Source: Chelonoidis abingdonii (taxonomy: Eukaryota; Chordata; Testudines; Testudinidae). Taken from it: a stretch of DNA of 64,000 nt. Positions within the stretch are counted from its first letter, which is position 1. The number at the start of each line of letters is the position of its first letter. Positions 1-64,000 of this stretch are shown one piece after another. The DNA lies in NCBI RefSeq assembly GCF_003597395.2, contig NC_133771.1:64082628-64146627 (forward strand), read 5' to 3'. The notes under the pieces were generated by a model that was not told where the DNA came from, did not search any database, and saw only the letters and a program-made list of their open reading frames with translations. The translations under genes and the position numbers were made by a program.

Positions 1-152
1 TTTAATCACTTACACTAGGATAGCTTTAGTTAAAGTTTAAAAATCTTCCACATCACAGGGACTTGCATATCAAATAAAGCATTCTGCAATATAGTAACGG
101 ACGTAGTAAAAAACACCACACCAAGTTCTATTATTTAGATATCTCAAACTTA

Positions 153-52650
<52,498 letters not shown>

Positions 52651-53080
52651 CTAAAGAAAATGCACACAATAATATGTTAATAACAATAATTCACCTTTTA
52701 CCCAAACTCACAATTGGTCCCCAAAATACATAATTTCGTCAAAATCTCAACTAGAATTTTTTGAAAATGATTTTTATCATAAAAAGGAAAATAAATGACA
52801 TGACTAGATTAGAAATATTATTGAAAAGCTTAGGCTAATTTAATAGTGGAGCTACAAAATGAGACTTTATAATCAAAACAATGAAACGAATTTAATACTT
52901 TCTTTTACCCAAATAACATTTGACTAATGTACATAAAGTATGAATTTATTAGCATCCAGCCATGTGACAAGTTTTGAGAGTTGAGAGATAAGCAATTGAA
53001 ATTTCCCAAATTCTATATTTTATTGCACACAAAAAAACCTTATGTTAAAAGAAAATTATTAAAGATCCAGTGCTGACTGA
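52651..53080. other. Intron upstream of exon a, no recognised element
   Basis: AT-rich sequence holding the exon a polypyrimidine tract and branch region. Nothing else recognised. Confidence 0.5.
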
Positions 53081-53089
53081 TCTTTGGAG

Positions 53090-53330
53090 AGTTTAAAGGC
53101 GAAGCTCTAGCAAGTCTTTACTAAGCACGGCCAAATTAGGACAAATTTTCATGGGAATAGCAAAAAACGCATCCCTGACACAAATATCACTCCATCTGCC
53201 AATTTCAAGTGCCTATTTCAAAATATGGAGGTGTTAGAGCTTCTCAAAGAAAAGGCTGCCAGAATAATACACAGTGCAACCAACCCTGTCTATAATATAT
53301 ACACATTAGGAAGTTCAGTTAGTTACCCTA
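53090..53330. repeat. Long unclassified interspersed repeat, copy 3 (short)
   Basis: AAAGGCGAAGCTCTAGCAAGT, then CTTTACTAAGCACGGCC and AACGCATCCCTGACACAAATA, matching the 3' third of copies 1 and 2 (5500-5640 and 45380-45510). Same orientation. It ends where DIRS-C begins. Confidence 0.55.
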
Positions 53331-54103
53331 CAGTAAGTGTGGTTCTTTGAAATGTTGTAGTAAGGTGTGAATGCGACTCATGCATTGGGAGCCTGAATTT
53401 TTCAATTTTTTTATTTTACAAATAACGTCCAGCGAAGCCTCCCATACAAGGGCATAAAGGGTGGAGTGGTTATGACCTTCCCTTCAGTTCTCTCACAATT
53501 TAAAGCCTGTGTAGCTGAGGACTCCGAAAAACAAAGATGGAAGGTGGGTCATGGGACAGCCTGAAGAACCTCAATTATCGTAGGGTAAATAACTGTACTT
53601 TCTTGTTCAAATACGTATTAGTATAAGTCCCACTCTAGGTGACAGGCAAGAAGAATCCTCCCTAGATGTGAGTGAAGAATCTCAGTTGTATTAGTCAAAC
53701 ATGGATTGAAGTACTGCTCTTCCATATGTGACATTTATTCTGGCAGCCATGTCAAATACACAGCATTTCACAAAGTTCACTGAGTTGCTCCATGTGGCTA
53801 CTTTACAGATCTCAGCTATCTGTATAGTTCTAAAGCAGGCTGAAGAGCTTTTGCAAGGAGAGTCTTGGCATACAGCAGACAGTAAGTAGGTAGAAATGCA
53901 CTGAATAATTCTCTTTGAGATTCTCAGGGGTGAGATGGCTTGGCCTTTTGATATATTGGATATGGCCACAAAGAGCCAGGGAGAAAGTCTGAAAGTCTTG
54001 TTTATGTCATATAGCAGGGCCCCAGTAACACCCAGAATATAAAGCTTCTTTTCTCCTGGTGACGAGTGTGGCTTTGAGAAGAACTGTAAGGTGACAGACT
54101 GGC

Positions 54104-54579
54104 TTAGGTGACTTCTGAGACCACTTTGCGGATGAATTTAGGCTCTGGTTCCATCACTACTTCGCTCCTGTGGAAGGATATATATCGCAGTCCAGATACG
54201 AGAGCTTGCAGTTCACTGACTCTACATGCTGATGTGATCAGAAATACCATCTTGATAGTGAGGTGGTATAATGAACATTCTGCTGATGGCACAAATGGCA
54301 ACTCCAGGCTTCACTACACTACAATGTTGGAGTAGAGTCCTTAGTTGGAGGGCAGGTAGGGAGAAGGTCCTTGAGGAACCTCAACACTGTAGAGTATGAA
54401 AAGATTGAGTATGATTGTATCAGAGCGAGACATGCTGATATGACTTCCAGATGAATTTTAAGGACGATAAAGACTACTTCAGCTTGTTTCAGAAGCCGCA
54501 TACAGTCCAGAATCTTTGGTATAGGATCTGAGTTGGATTCACATTGTTTTGAGCTTCTCATTTGGAAAATCTTTGCCAT
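54104..54579 (-). pseudogene. DIRS-C tyrosine recombinase
   Basis: First half: KILDCMRLLKQAEVVFIVL, then HLEVISACLALIQSYSIF, STVLRFLKDLLPTCPP, matching the core-binding domain. A shift, then TIKMVFLITSACRVSELQA with the first catalytic Arg (A-R-R-V-S-E-L has become ACRVSEL, keeping the second Arg), and FIRKVVSEVT. The last catalytic residues lie in degraded sequence below 54104. Confidence 0.82.
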
Positions 54580-54599
54580 TCTGTAAAAGGATCTTCTGG

Positions 54600-55157
54600 A
54601 CCTGCAGGGTGCAGTCTTTGTTTGTCCTGCTCAATAAGCCAACATTCAGGCCACCAAGCACAGCCATGGCTCCAGATGCAATATTTGTCCTTAGTTCTGA
54701 GACAGCATTTCCAGGCAGGTGAGAAGTCATATTGGGGATGGGGGGCAGGCTGGACAAAAGTAGGAGATCCAATCGCCAAAACTGTTTCAGCCAGCAGGGC
54801 AATAACATGATGACTGTAGCTTTGTCCCATTTGATCTTGGATATGCTCTTAGGGATCAGAATGATCAGTGGGAAGACATACAGCGGTCCTGAAGACCACT
54901 GAAATACAAAGGTGCTAGAAAGGGAGCTGGGGCTCACATTGCCCATGGAGCAGAAATCTCTGTATTTGGCAGTATCTGCCAAGGTGAAGAGGTCTATGGT
55001 ACGCGTTCCCATCAACAAAATATTTCCAAGGTGACCAGTTGTGGCTGATTACCACATTCCTGCCTAGAAAGTCAGCTAGGTCATTGCTGAGCCCTGGTAG
55101 GTATAGAGCTATCAGAGTCACTCCTTGCCAATGGGACTGTTCTTGGAACTTGATCAC
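54600..55157 (-). pseudogene. DIRS-C region between RNase H and recombinase
   Basis: LYLPGLSNDLADFLGRN (55085-55040; DIRS have H-I-P-G-x-x-N-x-x-A-D-x-L-S-R), then SSGPLYVFPLIILIPKSIS (about 54890) and KIKWDKATVIMLLPCWL, matching the family L-Y-A-F-P-P-x-x-L-I-P...K-I-x-x-D-K-A. These conserved blocks join the polymerase to the recombinase frame. Confidence 0.8.
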
Positions 55158-55882
55158 CTCCAGGTAGAGAGGAGATGATCGAGCACCTCCCTGTTTGTTT
55201 AGTGCATTGCTGACATGTTACCTGTCACAATCCGCACTGTCGAAGTTTCAGAGGATGAGAAGAAACGCCATATAAGCCAGCCTGATAGCTCTCAGTTCCA
55301 AGTTGTTCATGTGAAATTGTAGATCATCTTGAGACCCTGAACCTAGCATTTTCAGATGGTTCCAGTGGGCACCCCAGTCTGTCCCTGATGCACCTCTCCA
55401 GCATCATCACTGGGAAGGGGAACAAGAAGAGTATCCCCTTTCTTACATTCAAAGGATATAGCCATCACTTGAGTTCCTGCAGGATATATTATTTTTGGAG
55501 GGGGGAGGGAAGGAGGAGGGAGACTGTGACTTGTTTGGTCATAAGGTGTGTGGATATACACTATCCTCAGCCTCTGATCAGCCAGTCATTTAGACAGGGG
55601 TAGACAGGGATTCCTTCCTTCCTTAGATAAGTCATTACTATGGCCAGAAAATTGGTTAACAGTCAGCATCAGAGAGAGTCTGAAAAGCAGAACCCTGTAT
55701 GGGTAATGGTAAGGCGCACTGGGAATCTTAGGTATTTTCTGTGGGCTAGAAGCTGATAACTGCAAACCAGTTATGAACTTAACAGAGGCAAGCATTACCC
55801 CCTGAACCTTACTCCTGAAAAACTAAACAGGCAGGCTGCTAATGTTCCCACTGTTAGTTAATTGTTCCCATTCTTAGTCAAT

Positions 55883-55924
55883 TAAGGCTCCTTTACCTTG
55901 CCAGAGTGGTGTAAAGGAGCCTTA
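55883..55924. repeat. Perfect 14-bp hairpin
   Basis: TAAGGCTCCTTTAC (55883-55896) pairs with GTAAAGGAGCCTTA (55911-55924) across a 14-base loop. Probably part of an old interspersed element inserted in the DIRS-C reverse-transcriptase region. A transcription terminator is unlikely in a vertebrate intron. Confidence 0.8.
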
Positions 55925-56449
55925 TTGTAAATGACAGTAACGGAATCCAAAGAGGCACAGTGGGGTTAGATTACAGCTCAGGATCTGTTTTACTTATCCC
56001 ATTAAAAAAAAAAAATGTAGGACAATGATTAGCAAAACTGTACAACTTTCCTGTGTGAAAGTCTGAGCAATTTAAAGCAATGTTCTACTTTATAGAACAC
56101 CAAACTAAAAGTAATGTCATATAAATGAAAATCCAGGATTATAACTGGAATGCAGGTTTACCAAGTATTTGTAACTTAACTTCCATGTGTTTAGGAAATG
56201 CTGAACAGTTATTGTGATTTTTTTTTTCTGTATGGTAGTTTAAATAAATTACCAAAAATAAACGAAATGGGAGTGATTATGCTGCATTATTTTGACAAAT
56301 AAAATATGCAGAATTTTTAATTTTTTTCTGCAGAATTCTCCCAGGAGTAGAACCTGAGACCATATGTATGTTTGTTGAATCTCCTTATGTACAGAATAGG
56401 ACAAAGAACTCCTTTTTTCTTCTTCAGAACAAGGAAATATCAGGAGCAG

Positions 56450-56640
56450 AAGAATCTTTCAGTGTATTATTATTTCATTATTATCATAGCATTTAAAAGC
56501 CCCAATCATGGATCAGGACCCTACAGAGCTAGGTGCTATACAAGTGCAGAACAAAAAAAGGACAGGCCCTGCCTGAAACAGCTCACAATCGAAGAGACAG
56601 CAGACCAGTACACAGACTGGCAAGTGAGTACAAGGAAACA
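56450..56640. repeat. Old amniote interspersed repeat
   Basis: A TTATTATTTCATTATTATC run, then GCATTTAAAAGCCCCAATCATGG, ATCAGGACCCTACAGAGCTAGG, GTGCTATACAAGTGCAGAAC and CCCTGCCTGAAACAGCTCAC. From memory this is a widespread ancient repeat of reptiles and birds; I cannot name the family with confidence. It lies inside DIRS-C, so this particular block either post-dates DIRS-C or marks the gap between two DIRS fragments. Confidence 0.6.
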
Positions 56641-57681
56641 AAAAGCCCAATGAGGTTCAGCATGGGTCAGCACAATAAGCTATGGTCTCAGTACACCAGC
56701 CGCCTAGTTATAGGAACTTCCACTATGGCTCCTAGACAAAGCAATAAGGTCACTTAAATTTGCAGTAGGCTCTCAAGAGAAGGGTCCCTGAAGAGGGACA
56801 AGGAAGGGGAGTGGGTAGGGGACAGACAAATAGGATTGGATATGGTAGCCCTGGACTATGATCTCCAGCACCCATCTGTCTGATGTTATAACAAGACCAT
56901 GGCCAGTGGAGGAGCAAGGCAGAATTCCAAGGTCATGCTCTGTGGACTGGTTTTTATGCAGCTCTCGATGATCCTCTCAATTATGCTGACAGGTCATTAT
57001 GGCAGAGTGTGGCCAAGGTCAAGGAGCGCTGATGCCCCATGTTGTAACACAGGTACTCCATGTGTCTGTGTTGAGATACAGTATGCAGTCTCTGCTGGTG
57101 CGAGGGTTGAGGACTGGTTGATGCCCTTCAGTAGGGTGGAAGAATGTAGATTCTCAGAAAGTGTAATTGCTTTGGAATCTTTCAGCAAGTGTAAGGAACT
57201 ATCAGTTTGTTCACTGAACAGCTCCAAGCACTAAAAGGGCAAGTCCTAAACCATGGCTTGTGCCTGTGAGGGATAACTGAGGCTTGGAGTCATGCCATTC
57301 CCTGCATTGTCACTGCAATGGCCATAGACCTGCCAGTGATGTTAGAGGTGTTCATTACCTGTAGAGCCATTGTGGCCACAAGTTAGCCTGCTATTATAAC
57401 GTCTTTCAGCTTCTCTCTGCTTTCACGATGGAGATTGGCCAGGAAAGATGTTATCTTGCCCCATGTTAAAAAGTTGCATTTGGCCAGAAATGCCTGGCAC
57501 TTGGCCACCCTCAATTGTAGCAAGGCCAATGAACATGCATTTCTCCCAAACATATCTAAGTGTTTGGGATTCTTGTCCTTAGGTGTGTTCTAGGTGGATC
57601 TCAATGTCTCCTAGACAACCAAGACCAGCAGGGAGCCAGAGCTGGGACGGGTGGTAGAAGTGCTTGAAGAGGGGTACCTGG

Positions 57682-60600
57682 CAAGGTGGATAAAAATCAA
57701 TTTTTTTTTAAATAAAAAATAATAGATTTTTTTAATTTAAATCAGATTTTTTGATAACATTATTTTTGTGGAAAAACCTATCTAAAGACAGTTTTAATTA
57801 AGATACATTATAGCTCAAAGATATCTCATCATGGAATAGAGATTATAAATTCTAATTCTATAGTATGAGACAATATATTCACATTTATGAAAAGTTTTGT
57901 AAATAAGTTCCAATAGTTCATGAATTAGGGACCCAATTTTGGGGGTTCCAGGGGCTTCTGTATATATTATTTGGGTTAATCTTTCTATCTACCCAATGGG
58001 ACTCAGTGCTCAGTCTAGAAGATACCATCAGAGATGCGTAGTTTTGCAGTTCTCAAACTGTAGATTTGTGTCTCCAGAGATAACATGCTTAACAGAAGCA
58101 AAAATGTTTTTAAAATAAATAAATAAATAAATATTCAGAGGTGAAAAATAGACCAGTATTGTCCAGCTGCAAATTTGTGTACAGAGTCAATCCCTTACCG
58201 CTCTCTAAAAGTGCGAAGTTTCAAAAAGTTCAATGACTAGAAGATTGTTGCAGGCGGAATAGATCTAGACAAGGAGAAGAAGTCTGGAGATAAATGTGAG
58301 AAGGGAGAGACAGGCGGTAGAAACAAAAATGAAACCATTTGAGTAGCATATTCCAGAAGTCTTGAGGTCTTTCTGAGTGTAGCCTTCACTGATTTGAGAT
58401 CTACCATACCATTCTCTTAGTAGAAGGGAAAACCTATAATGGCAGCAGGCCCTAAAAGACACACGGTTTGGGAATATTTTAATAAAGTTCCTCTACCTGT
58501 GGGTAAGACAGGCATGCATGCAAAAGGCAAACAGTGCAACAAAGAAATGCAAGGCCTGGTTGTCCGAATGAAACAACATTATGAGAAGTGTTCCTTCTCA
58601 GGAGGAAGTTGCGTTGAAGATGATGAAAGGAGCATGCCTGAACATGCAGGATCTTCAGGTTGATAAACTTTTTTATTTCATACTTCTTTCTTAAGGACTG
58701 CCTGTTTTCCTTCTGGGCTATTCTTGAATTCTCATGTCTGAGCAAAAAATATAGTTGTTACTCTATGGTACTATCGTTTTAGATGCAACTGTGATAAAAA
58801 ATAAATAGCTGAAATAGGCAGATCTTCCTTTTACAATTTCACCTTTAAAGTAGTACTGAGTCTCAGTGAATGCAATAAGTAATACTAAACTGCACTGACT
58901 TATTTTGTTTAGGCGAATCCATCCTCAACATATAGGATTCTGAAGACTGTCCACCTTCAAGATCACCATCATTTTTTTTTTTTTTTTATAGTTTCAGAGT
59001 TATCTGGCAATGATAGTGTTTCAGTCACTTCATGAATCTAATATAACCACAGTATCACCTGTAGCAAAAAGAAAAATAATCTCCATCATCCAGAAACAAC
59101 CATAGATAAATTTGTGATAAGAACCAGCAGATTACAAAAAAAGAGGTAACTGATGAAAAAATTGCCTGGTTTGTTCATGCAACAAACTCTCCTTTCTGTA
59201 TGATTGAGAACACACACTTCATTAACATGGTTCAGTCATTAGGACCAGGATACAGTCCACTCAACAGAGCAGATGTCACAGGCAAATTGCTGGACAAAGT
59301 ATATGAAAGAGAAATTGAGCAGTGTGCAAAAGGTCTAGCGGGTAAAATTATTAACCTGAATCTTGATGAGTGGAGCAATGTTCACAATGATCCTGTTGTA
59401 TGTGCTTGTGTGACAACAGAAGCAGGAAATGTCTTCCTTGCAGAAATAACAGATACATCAGGAAATGCACACACAGCAGAATACTTATAAGAAGTAGCAG
59501 TAAAAGCTATAACGAACTGTGAAAAAAAATCCAGACGTCTAGTACGCAGCTTGGTCACAGACAATGCTGCAAATGTATCCAAGATGAGAAAAAATTATTT
59601 AGAAGAGAGTGAAGAGAGTCCCAAGCTAATAACATATGCTTGTAGTACTCATTTGATGCACCTCCTAGCCGAAGACTTCAGTGTTCCAGAAATAAAGGCT
59701 AATGTTCTTGAAATTGCAAAATACTTCCGTAACAACCACTTTGCAGCAGCTGCTCTGAAAAAAGGAGGAGGAACCAGGCTAACTCTCCCACAAGACATGC
59801 GATGGAACTCAGTAGTGGACTGTTTTAAGCACTATATCAAGAACTGGCCTAATCCGATGACATTTTGTGAACAAAATTGTGTAAAAACAGATGGCACTGT
59901 CACAAAGTTCTCAACATTGGGCTTAAAAGAAATGTTGAACACATGCTGAGTATCCTGAAGCCTATTTCTGTAGCCTTGAACAAAATGCAGGGAAATAGCT
60001 GTTTTATTGCTGATGGTGTTGAAATTTGGAAGGAACTGAGGGAGCTCTTAAAAAGAGAAAAATGCAAGGAGTTAAATTACAAGCATTAAAAAAACGACGG
60101 GACAAGCACTATCTCCAGCTCATTTTCTTGCAATATTCTCAGTACTCGGTACTAGGGTCAAACCTTAACTGCTGAAGAAGAGGAGTTGGCTATGACATGG
60201 ACATCCAGCAACCATCCCGCCATAATGCCAACTATAATAAACTTCACAGCTAAGTGTGAACCACTCAAAAAAATATACGTTTGCTGATGATATTTTAAAG
60301 AAAGTCACACCAGTGAACTGGTGGAAGTCACTTAAGCACTTGAATACAGAGACTGTTGAAGTGATAATCTGACTTTTAACAGCAGTAGCTTCTTCTGCTG
60401 GTGCAGAAAGAATATTTTCTTCCTTTGGACTAGTTCATTCCAAATTGAGAAATTGTTTGGGACCTGAAAAAGCAGGAAAGCTTGGTTTTCTTTTCCAGAT
60501 TATGAACAGGAAAATGAAGGTGAAGACGACTGAGTTAGCTGCAGAAGCCAATATTTTAAGTTTCTCATGTTGTCCTTGCTGACATAGTCGATTTAATTTT

Positions 60601-61100
60601 TGTGTTTTTTTTAATATTTCATTTAACTATTTTAGTTAACAACTTTAACAAAAACAAACCTGATTTTAAAACACCTGAATGTATAACTAAATTCAAAAAT
60701 TCATATGTTTTGTTAAAATATTATGTTTGCTGTTGAAGAAAAAAATCCACAATACATAACGTTGTTGTTTTAGTTAAATAAAACAGTTAAAATGTCTGTC
60801 TGGTGATGTTCTCCTCCTAATACAGCATGGCAAGAAAATCCTCCAAATATTGATGATTAACCTGTTGAATTGATTAACTAATGACTTCATAAATATCTGC
60901 TTCAATTGCTTTGGTAAATGAAATAACCGATCATTCATTTTCTCATATACCTGTAAAACTAATCTGAAATGTTTTCAAAATAAATCACTTTAAAAATGTA
61001 TAGCGTCCCTTCTAAAAATGAAAACTACATCTATCTCTGAGTTGTGAAGATTACGTATTAAGGTTACAACAACCAAAAAGAATGCACTTATATGCAGAAA
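57682..61100 (+). mobile_element. hAT transposon with transposase, inserted in DIRS-C gag
   Basis: Begins CAAGGTGGATAAAAATCAATT, followed by T- and A-rich subterminal repeats (TTTAAATCAGATTTTTTGAT), typical of hAT ends. A 5' leader of about 760 bases precedes the transposase gene. No matching right terminus was found near 61000-61190, so the 3' end is truncated or too decayed to see. Confidence 0.75.
58439..60550 (+). pseudogene. hAT transposase with BED finger, lightly disrupted
   Basis: Exon-like blocks: 58439-58663, a BED finger HTVWEYFNKVPLPVGKTG..KGKQCNKE..MKQHYEKC, whose first Cys is Gly. Then from about 59110: CMIENTHFINMVQSLGPGY, KIINLNLDEWSNVHNDPVV with the first catalytic Asp, one stop at 59488, LVRSLVTDNAANVSKMRK with the second Asp, ACSTHLMHLLAEDF (C..H motif), QDMRWNSVVDCFKHYI (RW motif), frame shifts from about 59895, NWWKSLKHLNTETVEVI and SSAGAERIFSSFGLVHSKL (dimerisation domain, catalytic Glu upstream not confirmed). 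It ends near FLFQIMNRK. The frame 59551-59949 is intact over 132 codons. DUF659-type hAT; the best preserved transposase in the window. Confidence 0.87.
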
Positions 61101-61513
61101 TCCATGATTTTTCAGCATGCTTTGTGGGCCTTATAGTGGCTCGTGTTTGCCACAAAAGTTCTTGCCAGATTTATGGGGAGGAGCAATCCTGGAGAGACTA
61201 ATGGCTGATTAAACTTTAAATAGCTTGCGAGTCTTCTCGCAGATGATCACAGGCTCAATGTCCCAGGTGTCTGCAATTTTCACCAGCAGCTCCTGATAGG
61301 CCCTGAAATTTTCCAGTGCTGGTATTCAGGTGGAGATTACATTCTCATCTGTGGCTGGATGCTGATTGTTAGATGATATTGATCAATTATTGCATCCTGT
61401 CAGATTCTTATGTATATTGATCTGCCTTTGACGCTATTTACCACACAGTGTTGTGAAATCTAGCAGCGACAGGGATCTTTGGCCTTTGGATCTCGTTCCT
61501 CTCTGTATTTCAG

Positions 61514-61804
61514 CTATTGAGGTTTTGCTAGTGAAGCTGCAGCTTCAAGGCCTGAAAAGATGGTCCCCACAATAGCCTCAGGAAGTGCCGGGGTACCTTT
61601 TCGAGCTCTTGCCCCAGTGTTTTTAGCACCCTGCTTCAACGTCGGGGCTGTCAACGGTTTCAGTGCTGGGGGTGGCACCAATGTTGATGTCAACACCAGG
61701 TGTGGCTTCTGAGCCACTTCCTCTGCAGAGGTCTTCAAGATCAGCTCTTCTGGATCAGATGCCACTCTCACAGACTTCTCCAGAAGGTGGAGCTTCAGCC
61801 TCAT
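61514..61804 (-). pseudogene. DIRS-C gag fragment
   Basis: VRVASDPEELILKTSAEEV and PPPALKPLTAPTLKQGA: Pro-, Ser- and Thr-rich, of low complexity, as in DIRS gag proteins. Position, between the terminal region and the rest of gag interrupted by the hAT, is the main support. Confidence 0.6.
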
Positions 61805-62310
61805 ATCCCTCTACTTCTGGGTTCTTGCAGAGAAGGAGCAGCAGACCAAGAATCTGCTTAGAAGGCAAGACTCTCCCAAGCAGAACAGGCATCTGCTATG
61901 CATGTCTTGTAATGTGATTATCCCATCATAAGATAGATAAGGTTGAAGCCTGTGGGTTTTGAGCCCACTATTATAAGTACCTGTTTACAAGGGTCTGTAC
62001 ATGAGAGGGAGCATTGTTCAGGGGAGTCTGCAAACAGCTTTCAGCATGACAAGCCTTACAACAGACTAGGGTAATAAAAATAAAAGAATAAACATGGTAC
62101 TGAAGAACCACAGAAGGTCTGAATAAGATGATGAGCTATTTCGCTGAAGCTAAGTCTAGTGGGTTGATCGCCAGCTAGATGCCTTCTTGATGCCAAGGAC
62201 AGCAAGACAGAACTGAGAAAAGGTCATAGGTGCCCTGCCATTTTTGCCCTTATACGAGAGCAAAAGGCAACACAGAGTGCATATGTGGCCTCAATGGACA
62301 TTGCTATTCA

Positions 62311-62736
62311 ATTAAAAAAAAATACATTAAAAAAAATCCAGTTAAACATGCACTGAGATTAAAATACACAGTGACCATAATCGAAGAATTTATGTCTATT
62401 TTAATTTTCAAAAGAGCACTTAAAGCCCATGCACTTGAAGTTATTTATACTAACACATGCATTAGAACAATATTCACATAAGGATCCTTTCAACCTACTA
62501 TCAAATATGAAAATGTAATCCAGTTTACTCTAACCCACACAGAGAAAGTTTGAGAGAAAAATATAGGTCTTGCAGCAGGTCCTGAGAGTTAACAAAACCA
62601 GGCTTTGTGAAACAAAAGATGGTGATGAAAACTGGAGTAAATTCCAGAGGTTAGGACATCTCAATAAATATGCCCTGCTTTTAGCCACTTCTTGAATAAA
62701 CTATACATGCACAAGTATAGATTTTAATTTCTCCGC
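62311..62736. other. Intron, no recognised element
   Basis: AT-rich. Nothing recognised apart from an A-run at 62312-62320 adjoining the DIRS-C end. Confidence 0.45.
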
Positions 62737-62975
62737 ATATGTCTACATCACAAGCAGAAACCTGTGGCAGAGAGTCCCAGCACCTGGCTCTACAGACTCA
62801 GGTTCATGATACAGCACTTAGAATAGTAGAGGTTCAGACTCAAGCTGGAGCTTGGGCTCCAAAGCATAGGGGGGGTGGGCTTCTACATAGCTATTTTTGG
62901 TGCCATAGCTCAAGCCCAAGTCTGTAGGCCTAGGCTCTGAGACTTGCTGCTGTGCCACGTAGATGTACCCTCATT
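62737..62975. mobile_element. Palindromic MITE
   Basis: Ends TATGTCTACATCACAAGCAG and (reverse complement of right) GGTACATCTACGTGGCACAGC are imperfect inverted repeats. The interior arms GACTCAGGTTCATGATACAGC..., CTCAAGCTGGAGCTTGGGCTCC and GCCATAGCTCAAGCCCAAGTC form long imperfect palindromes. It resembles the very common TGTCTACACTGCA-ended short elements of turtles. No coding. Confidence 0.65.
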
Positions 62976-64000
62976 GTCTTATTTGGGTCACGTCCTAGCC
63001 AAGTTAGTTCTCATCCAAGAACCAAATTTTATCAAGACTGGGTAAACCACAGATCCATAACCTGATCTGATAAAATGGAGACAGAGTTTTGTTTTTTTTT
63101 GTATTTAAAGCAGCACTGCGCACTCCACCTACCCAATTCCTCGTAAGGGTCTCTACTCACAATTAACAGAGTGTGCGTGTGTGTGAGAGAGACATACACA
63201 CACACCTCCACACAAAGTATGAGAGAGCTCTTGGGTCAGATGATGAATACTACCTTCTGAGACCTCAAAACCAAGTATCAGAGCCACTCAAGCAACTCCA
63301 TCTATTGTTGCTAGGTTTCACAACGTGCAGTAAACAGTATCAAAGGCAGGTCAACATGCCTAAGAATCTGCCTGGATGCAGTATCTGCCTCAATCTGCAT
63401 GGATTAATATAATCGAAAAATCAGCAAAGATAAAGCAAACAGTGAAATCAGCCATGTATCCTTAACAATCCTCTCTCTTCTTAAAGGGAGATGGAAAATA
63501 ATTGGAGAGACTGGCCTTGTTGGGAGATGGTTTCTTAAAAATGATTCTAACTTTAGCTTCTATAAGACATGCTCGCTCTTTCCCCTCCAACGAGACACTG
63601 ACAATCTCCTCCAATAATGGGCATCATAATTCATTCCACCTTTTACTAGCCTGCATCAGACAAGAAATATCAAATCGATGACCTGGGTTTTGGACTCAAC
63701 ATCCAACAGAATCTCAGTAAACTACAGTGTTTGAAATTCAAGCAGAGAAGAATAGTTTCATTTGTCCCTCATCCCCAACTTGATATGTATGATTCCAGTG
63801 CAGATACTGACTGCATTGTCTAAGTGATATTTTCTAACCAGTGTGAAAATCCTCATGGTGCAAAATGCTTGACTCTGTAACCAAGATGACAGCACCTGAA
63901 TTAACAAGTCTGCTCACCCCTGCAACAGTTCCATTGACCTGTAACTTTAACTTCACAGAAACAACAGTGGAAATGAGGATTTCCTCATCTCCTGAACAAT
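62976..64000. other. Intron to window end
   Basis: Contains a GT/CA-rich simple repeat at about 63170-63205 (GTGTGCGTGTGTGTGAGAGAG then ACACACACACC). Otherwise unrecognised. The next upstream PHIP exon, encoding the Lys-rich linker, is not seen. Confidence 0.45.

Larger units (their letters stand above)
53331..62310 (-). mobile_element. DIRS retrotransposon C, long copy split by a hAT
   Basis: Minus-strand order: terminal and gag N-terminal region (62310-61200), hAT insertion (about 57682-61100), rest of gag (57681-56770), an unrelated block replacing most of the reverse transcriptase (about 56650-55600), RNase H remnant (about 55550-55030), pre-recombinase segment (about 55018-54600), recombinase (54579-54104) and the 3' terminal region (to 53331, with AGTGTGGTTCTTTGAAATG). 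It is the most complete DIRS in the window, though non-functional. Confidence 0.78.

Noticed and set aside
55883..55924. Rho-independent-type terminator
   Set aside because: The hairpin is in a vertebrate intron and has no T-run directly after the stem; such a terminator has no role here.
52651..64000. Further upstream PHIP exon (Lys/Glu-rich linker or Ser/Asp/Tyr-rich segment)
   Set aside because: I looked on the minus strand for the SDYSSDYSDW-type and KKKKPKERKQK-type reading and found none with splice sites; it should be beyond 64000.

Overview
The window is a piece of a vertebrate nuclear genome, most likely a turtle. The repeat mix supports this: CR1 LINEs, DIRS tyrosine-recombinase retrotransposons, two-gene Harbingers, many short hAT elements and ERV-type LTRs. 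The species call is inferred from repeat character, not measured.

The only host gene I can support is PHIP (pleckstrin-homology-interacting protein, also called DCAF14/RepID/BRWD2), on the minus strand. Fourteen consecutive internal coding exons lie between 52650 and 190. All have AG acceptors and GT donors, and the reading phase carries through every junction. Together they encode about 535 residues: the end of the basic linker, the Tudor-like H3K4-methyl reader (CryptoTudor), bromodomain 1, the acidic/basic hinge, and bromodomain 2 with the start of the Ser-rich C-terminal region. The 5' WD40 exons lie beyond 64000 and the 3' terminal exons lie before position 1. Everything else is intron.

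The introns are very unequal. The last exons (190-7746) sit in short, fairly quiet introns. Three introns are repeat sinks. 11689-26244 holds a jockey-like LINE split by a two-gene Harbinger, a CR1 scrap and two adjacent DIRS copies, one of them split by an LTR. 37793-52530 holds an ERV LTR, a hAT element with an internal minisatellite, a long unclassified repeat, a second two-gene Harbinger, and a nearly full CR1 interrupted by a three-hairpin MITE. 52651-64000 holds a long DIRS copy interrupted by a hAT with a well preserved transposase reading frame. A smaller intron (31130-35924) holds a DIRS copy split by a CR1, then an ERV LTR.

The nesting gives a relative order of insertion: host DIRS or LINE first, then Harbinger, hAT, CR1 or LTR inside it. 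Coordinates of decayed elements are approximate unless terminal repeats and target duplications are stated. No RNA genes, CRISPR arrays or bacterial-type operons were seen.
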